The position numbers and the translations under genes are program-made. From Sphingomonas pruni NBRC 15498 (lineage in GTDB: Bacteria > Pseudomonadota > Alphaproteobacteria > Sphingomonadales > Sphingomonadaceae), in assembly GCF_001598455.1 (NCBI RefSeq), contig NZ_BCYZ01000029.1, positions 1 through 51,033 on the forward strand: a DNA stretch of 51,033 nucleotides. Direction: 5' to 3'. How positions within the stretch are numbered: the first letter of the stretch is position 1; each line of letters starts with the position of its first letter. This document shows positions 44,803 to 51,033 of this stretch, in pieces. The notes under the pieces were generated by a model. It did not search any database, was not told where the DNA came from, and saw only the letters and a program-made list of their open reading frames with translations.

Positions 44803-45099
44803 ATGCTGTTCACCGACCCGAACCAGATCGCCGTGGTTGTGCTGGTCCTGATCGTAGGACTGGTGCTCGGACTGCTTATCGCGCCCCGCGGCGCCAAATG
44901 GCGAACGCGCTACGAGGAAGAGCGCGACGCACATGCGGCCTATCGCACGGATACCGATGCCAAGATGCGCGAGCGCGACGCGCTTACCACCAACCGCGAC
45001 GCCTATGTCCGCGATCTAGAAAAGGCGAAGATCGATTTGACGGCGGCCAATGACAAGCTGGCCGCGGAGAATGCGGAGCTGAGGGCAAGGACGGTGTGA
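44803..45099 (+). CDS. Small single-pass membrane protein with coiled coil
   Basis: 98 aa from the ATG at 44803 after GGGAGAGA. One membrane helix (QIAVVVLVLIVGLVLGLLIAP) precedes a charged, coiled-coil-like stretch (YEEERDAHAAYRTDTDAKMRERDAL... LEKAKIDLTAANDKLAAENAELRA). Function unknown. It follows the pilus operon but separated by a hairpin, so membership is doubtful. Confidence 0.75.
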   Translation: MLFTDPNQIAVVVLVLIVGLVLGLLIAPRGAKWRTRYEEERDAHAAYRTDTDAKMRERDALTTNRDAYVRDLEKAKIDLTAANDKLAAENAELRARTV

Positions 45100-45107
45100 T
45101 CGTAATC

Positions 45108-45233
45108 CCTCTCCCATTGGGAGAGGGAGGGAGGCGCGTAGCGCCGGAAGGGTGAGGGCAGTAGTAAGATGTTGTCCTCACCCTTCTCACTCGGCTCCGC
45201 CGAGCGGGCCCCTCCCTCTCCCAAGTGAGAGGG
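45108..45233. repeat. Composite palindromic repeat between convergent genes
   Basis: Arms of the form CCCTCTCCCA-T-TGGGAGAGGGAGGG (from 45108) and its near reverse complement (CCTCCCTCTCCCAAGTGAGAGGG, ending 45233), with inner AGGGTGAGG / CCTCACCCT arms. It lies between two convergent genes. The window ends with the same AATCCCTCTCCCA word. Confidence 0.8.
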
Positions 45234-45235
45234 AA

Positions 45236-45757
45236 TTAACTCAACGCCTTGCAGTTGGATGCCTTGCGCGCAGCATCGATCGCGGCGAACTGGGCGCGGT
45301 CGGGGACCAGGATACGGATCAGCGCGATCCCCGTCGTACCGTCGACGCGAACCGCGGTCATGCCGTCGGGCACGGGTTGCCCGGGACGCGCGATGGCGAT
45401 GCGGATCGGCTGGTTGCCGGCGTCGATATTGTTGCGGACATAGGCAACGTCGGTGCGCGAATTGAAGATCGACAGCGACCAATAGGGCGCCGGCACCGGC
45501 GCAACATCGACGAGCACAGGCCCGTTCGATAGGTCGAAAGGACAGGACGAATAGGCCAGATCGGGGCTTGGCCGGACGATGGCGCGCGCCTTGTCGGTGG
45601 AGAGCGGGGCCGCGAACATCGCATTATAGCCCGTCCCCTTGGCGATGCGGTGCGTCGCGAGGCCCATCAGCACGCGCGGAAACTGCACGAGCGCGACCTG
45701 GTAGCCGACGAACGCCAGGGCGAGGCCCAGCAACAGCGGAAACAGCCAGCGGCGCAT
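45236..45757 (-). CDS. DUF1254 domain protein, N-terminal membrane anchor
   Basis: 173 aa. An N-terminal hydrophobic helix (LFPLLLGLALAFVGYQVALVQ) is followed by a DUF1254-type region (NGPVLVDVAPVPAPYWSLSIFNSRTDVAYV, GIALIRILVP). In many bacteria DUF1254 and DUF1214 are fused; here they are adjacent genes. The start overlaps the stop of the DUF1214 gene (TGATG), so the pair is coupled. Confidence 0.82.
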   Translation of the reverse strand: MRRWLFPLLLGLALAFVGYQVALVQFPRVLMGLATHRIAKGTGYNAMFAAPLSTDKARAIVRPSPDLAYSSCPFDLSNGPVLVDVAPVPAPYWSLSIFNSRTDVAYVRNNIDAGNQPIRIAIARPGQPVPDGMTAVRVDGTTGIALIRILVPDRAQFAAIDAARKASNCKALS

Positions 45758-46323
45758 CAGCAGCCCTCCTTCACGATCGAGGGCAGTTGGTCGCGAGTCA
45801 TGTTGCCGATCCCTCCGTCATCGGGGAGATAAGCGCGCAAGGTGAGCTCGAAACGGTCGATCCGCCCGGTCGGCAGCCACAATCCGGCTTGTTCGGCCGG
45901 CGCGACGATCACTTCCCATTTGGCCGGATTCGGCACCGCGGCGCTGGAGATCGAGAACCGTCCGGCCTGGTTGGCGACGAGATAGCCGGGATGGTCGTAA
46001 AGCGTCAGGCTCCACCATTTGGCGGGGATCGATCGCCCCGAGACGCGATAGCGGCAACGGCCGTCGAGCGGCTCGTTAGCGCTGTCGACCGCAGCATTGT
46101 AATAGCGTGCCTCATGCGCGGGGAGCGCGAGCAGCCCGCGTAAAGACACCACCGCCCGGGTAAACGCGCCGGCGCGGGCGGTGCCGAAATCGCCGCCGGT
46201 TGTCCATGGCCCGATCGCCCGATTGGCGCCCAACACCCCGGTCCGCACGTGCTGGATCGCTGCCCCCGCACCCAGGGCCAGTCCGAGCACACCGCAGACC
46301 GCATAGCGGATCCAGGGCTTCAT
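45757..46323 (-). CDS. DUF1214 domain protein, membrane-anchored
   Basis: 188 aa with an N-terminal membrane segment (YAVCGVLGLALGAGAAIQ) and a DUF1214 region (RYYNAAVDSANEPLDGRCRYRV, WWSLTLYDHPGYLVANQAGRFSI, WLPTGRIDRFELTLRAYLPDDG). Function unknown. It precedes the DUF1254 gene on the minus strand. Confidence 0.83.
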   Translation of the reverse strand: MKPWIRYAVCGVLGLALGAGAAIQHVRTGVLGANRAIGPWTTGGDFGTARAGAFTRAVVSLRGLLALPAHEARYYNAAVDSANEPLDGRCRYRVSGRSIPAKWWSLTLYDHPGYLVANQAGRFSISSAAVPNPAKWEVIVAPAEQAGLWLPTGRIDRFELTLRAYLPDDGGIGNMTRDQLPSIVKEGC

Positions 46324-46336
46324 AGTCCCTCCCCTG

Positions 46337-47158
46337 TCAGTTCGGGCAGCGGTGGTAGCGCTTGCCTTCCATCACCAACGCGTCGTCGCCGATACGTTCG
46401 ACCTTGAGCACCTGGTCGAACGGCTTGTTGTCCGCGCTGTAATTGCCGGTAACCTTGACCGTCTTTCCGTCGAGCGACCAGCGGCCCATACCGCGCTTGC
46501 CATAGAAGCCGCCGCCCGGCCCGAAATTGACCGCGCGTCGCGCCGTGCAATCGCCGTCCTCTGCGCCCCAGCGTCCCGAGAGCCACGTCCGATTGACACC
46601 GCCCGGTGTCGGTTTCGGCGACGGTTTGGCGGTTGGCGTGGGCTTGGGCGTTGGGCTCGGTTTGGGACTCGGCTTCGCGGTCGGGCTCGGTTTGGGAGTC
46701 GGACTGGCGGTCGGCGTCGGTGACGGTTTGGGCGATGGCGACGATGACGGCGTTGGCTCGGGCGTCGGGCTGGCGGTCGGGCTCGGCGTTGGAACAGGCG
46801 ATGGTTCGATCATCGCCGGACTTGGCGCCGGAGCCGGTACGGGCGTCGCGTAGCGATTGGGATCGGCGACGTCGTCGCGGAACATCCAATTGTCGCCATA
46901 GCGGACGAAGCGGCCGGTGCGCGTCGCAGACTTGTCGCATTTGCCGGTGAACGGGCTGCACGTCGTCGCGCGATAGTCGCAGACATAGCCGGGGCGGTCG
47001 GGCGCGGTCTTGCAGGCGATGCGCTCGGCCGACTGCACTTTCGCCCCCGATCGCGCCAGCGCGTCGGAAATGTCCTTTTCGGACGGACCGTCATTATTGG
47101 CAAACGGGTTGCAGGCCGCCAACGGCGCCACCATCGCGAAAACCAGCCAGCGCTTCAT
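46337..47158 (-). CDS. Proline-rich putative lipoprotein
   Basis: 273 aa from the ATG at 47158; lipobox LAACNPF. An N-terminal cysteine-containing domain ([28 protein letters not shown]) is joined by a low-complexity linker of (T/K)PSP-type repeats (about residues 120-200) to a C-terminal cysteine-containing domain ([24 protein letters not shown], ending YHRCPN). The repeat-linked layout suggests an extended envelope protein. No domain name recognised. Confidence 0.83.
   Translation of the reverse strand: MKRWLVFAMVAPLAACNPFANNDGPSEKDISDALARSGAKVQSAERIACKTAPDRPGYVCDYRATTCSPFTGKCDKSATRTGRFVRYGDNWMFRDDVADPNRYATPVPAPAPSPAMIEPSPVPTPSPTASPTPEPTPSSSPSPKPSPTPTASPTPKPSPTAKPSPKPSPTPKPTPTAKPSPKPTPGGVNRTWLSGRWGAEDGDCTARRAVNFGPGGGFYGKRGMGRWSLDGKTVKVTGNYSADNKPFDQVLKVERIGDDALVMEGKRYHRCPN
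46610..46830. repeat. Low-complexity coding repeat (Pro/Ser/Thr/Lys)
   Basis: Short degenerate tandem units of 6-12 bp coding for (T/K)PSP and similar on the minus strand. Such tracts often vary in number between strains. Confidence 0.75.
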
Positions 47159-47240
47159 GCCCAGATCCATGGCCGCTGAGTGCGGTCGCCGCGCGGGCGA
47201 AGTCAAGCCCGCCTCAACCCGCTTTGCCGCCTAGAGTCGT

Positions 47241-47257
47241 TTTCAGCTTCGCTGAAA
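47241..47257. repeat. Mini-hairpin left of 80-bp repeat copy 3
   Basis: TTTCAGC-TTC-GCTGAAA, 7-bp arms, one nucleotide before the large repeat. It matches the mini-hairpin at 47345 on the other side and that at 15823. Confidence 0.75.
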
Positions 47258-47258
47258 T

Positions 47259-47338
47259 CGGCGCCGGCCCACTCCCCCACCCGGCCTCCCATAGAATATC
47301 CTGATTGGGAGGCCGGGTGGGGGAGTGGGCCGGCACCG
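47259..47338. repeat. 80-bp palindromic repeat family A, copy 3
   Basis: 33-bp arms with a single mismatch (47259-47291 and 47306-47338), loop ATATCC-type as in copy 2. A G-to-A change in one arm (CCCACTC) is matched by C-to-T in the other (GAGTGGG), relative to copies 1 and 2. It lies 8 nt after the ppdK stop codon. Confidence 0.9.
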
Positions 47339-47346
47339 CTACTGTT

Positions 47347-50016
<2,670 letters not shown>

Positions 50017-50088
50017 TCGTCAGTCCCTTTGATGCCTGGTTTCGCTGGGGAGGCGGAAAGGATCAGGCGGAATATGTATGCCGAGGTA

Positions 50089-51033
50089 TCATCCCTCGAT
50101 CTTGGAAAAATCGGCGACGCCATGGACCGCGTCGCGCACCCGCGCGAGCAGCGCGAGGCGAGCGGCGCGTTTAACGGGGTCGGCGTCGTTGACGGTGACC
50201 GCGTCGAAGAACGCGTCGATCGGCGCGCGCAAGGTCGCGAGCGCAGCCATAGCGGCTTCGAAATCCTCGTTGCCGACAGCGTCCGCCGCGGCAGGTCCGG
50301 CAGCGTCGAGCGCGGCGATGAGATCGGCCTCGGCGGGTTCGGGGGTGTACGTCGGCGAGGACCAAGCGGCGTCGGTGACGCCTTCCTTCTTCAGAATATT
50401 CGCGGCGCGCTTATATCCGGCGAGGAGGTTGGCACCGTCTTCGGTGCGCAGAAAAGCGGCTAACGCACGCGCCCGTTTTTCTACGCGATCGACGCGGCCA
50501 TCCGTGTCTCCAGACGTCCATGCTCGTGAAGCTTGAATAAAGTCGTACCGAACGCCGTCATCCCGCAACTGGACACCCAGACGGTCGAAGAGAAAGTCCG
50601 CGACTACTAGACCTAAGATACCTGAAGCCTTGTGGCCCGTCCAAACGCGCGAGACAGTCGAGAGCTCAAGTTCAAGAGCATTCCGCTGAATGAGTTGCAA
50701 ATAACCTAACCCGGCGCGTCGAAGTGCAAACGGGTCTTTAGATCCAGTCGGGAACATCTCCTCGCCGAAGAAGGCAAGGAGAGTATCCAACTTATCCGCC
50801 AACGACACCGCCACCGTCACCGGCGCAGTCGGCACGTCATCGCCCTGCCCGACCGGCTTGTAGTGATCGCGGATCGCCTCGGCGACCGCCGGGGCCTCGC
50901 CCTGCGCGGCGGCGTAATAGCCGCCCATCAGGCCCTGAAGCTCGGGGAACTCGCCGACCATGCCGGTGACGAGATCGGCCTTGGCCAAGCGCGCGGCGCG
51001 TTCGGCCTGGTCGGCCAGAATCCCTCTCCCAGT
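50089..51033 (-). CDS. glyS: Glycyl-tRNA synthetase beta subunit, C-terminal part (runs off the window)
   Basis: About 314 residues of the C-terminal part; the N-terminal portion lies beyond the window. The segment KADLVTGMVGEFPELQGLMGGYYA and the following DHYKPVGQGDDVPTAPV identify GlyS, and the DALRRA-like PFALRRAGLGYLQLI fits. The frame is open to the window end, where residues read TGRGILADQAERAARLAK. From about 50500 to 50800 the base composition drops to roughly 53 percent GC with codons such as TTA, CTA and CGA, unlike the surrounding gene. Partial by window limit. Confidence 0.9.
   Translation of the reverse strand, partial: TGRGILADQAERAARLAKADLVTGMVGEFPELQGLMGGYYAAAQGEAPAVAEAIRDHYKPVGQGDDVPTAPVTVAVSLADKLDTLLAFFGEEMFPTGSKDPFALRRAGLGYLQLIQRNALELELSTVSRVWTGHKASGILGLVVADFLFDRLGVQLRDDGVRYDFIQASRAWTSGDTDGRVDRVEKRARALAAFLRTEDGANLLAGYKRAANILKKEGVTDAAWSSPTYTPEPAEADLIAALDAAGPAAADAVGNEDFEAAMAALATLRAPIDAFFDAVTVNDADPVKRAARLALLARVRDAVHGVADFSKIEG

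Overview
The window is about 51 kb of high-GC DNA from an alphaproteobacterium, most probably a sphingomonad (Sphingomonas or a close relative). Pointers are the codon usage, the split glycine decarboxylase, the cpaA-E/tadBC order, the PHA and acyl-CoA genes, and many intergenic palindromes of the kind common in that group. The lineage call is an inference. I see no prophage, transposase, CRISPR array, rRNA or tRNA gene. Most of the region is core chromosome.

Layout. 0-4.2 kb: PfpI-family protein, topoisomerase IB, MscS channel, and a VOC protein divergent from a TetR regulator over two palindromic operators. 4.2-15 kb: bifunctional PutA; a MaoC dehydratase and a thiolase; a DUF805 membrane protein; a PNPOx-like stress protein; intracellular PHA depolymerase; an MsbA-like ABC exporter; a saccharopine-reductase-like enzyme. 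15-18.6 kb: two tandem paralogous small membrane proteins of unknown function, an RNase R gene broken by a frameshift at a palindromic repeat, and an RcnB-like secreted protein. 18.6-25.9 kb: glpD (apparently with a non-canonical start) coupled to trhO, a PilZ protein, a secreted esterase, a thioesterase, an archaeal/eukaryal-type prolyl-tRNA synthetase, an EamA transporter and a CcdC-like protein.

26-31 kb: the glycine cleavage operon gcvT-gcvH-gcvPA-gcvPB on the minus strand behind a tandem glycine riboswitch. 31-37.4 kb: a lipoprotein, small proteins, a cold-shock protein, ispH-thrB-rnhA, a YegP-like protein, and an FAD oxidase overlapping an alpha/beta hydrolase. 37.4-44.7 kb: a Tad/Flp pilus operon cpaA-B-C-D-E-tadB-tadC, without cpaF and without a pilin gene. 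44.8-51 kb: a small membrane coiled-coil protein, a DUF1254/DUF1214 pair, a proline-rich lipoprotein, ppdK, and the 3' part of glyS running off the window.

The most unusual signal is the set of dispersed palindromic repeats. One family of about 80 bp occurs three times, always 8-9 nt after a minus-strand stop codon, with paired substitutions that keep its 29-33 bp stem. Another family lies inside rnr at its frameshift, and a third may begin inside glyS at the window edge. Other copies supply the likely Shine-Dalgarno sequence of the gene that follows. Together they suggest a palindromic-element population acting at gene ends, in gene starts and sometimes within genes.
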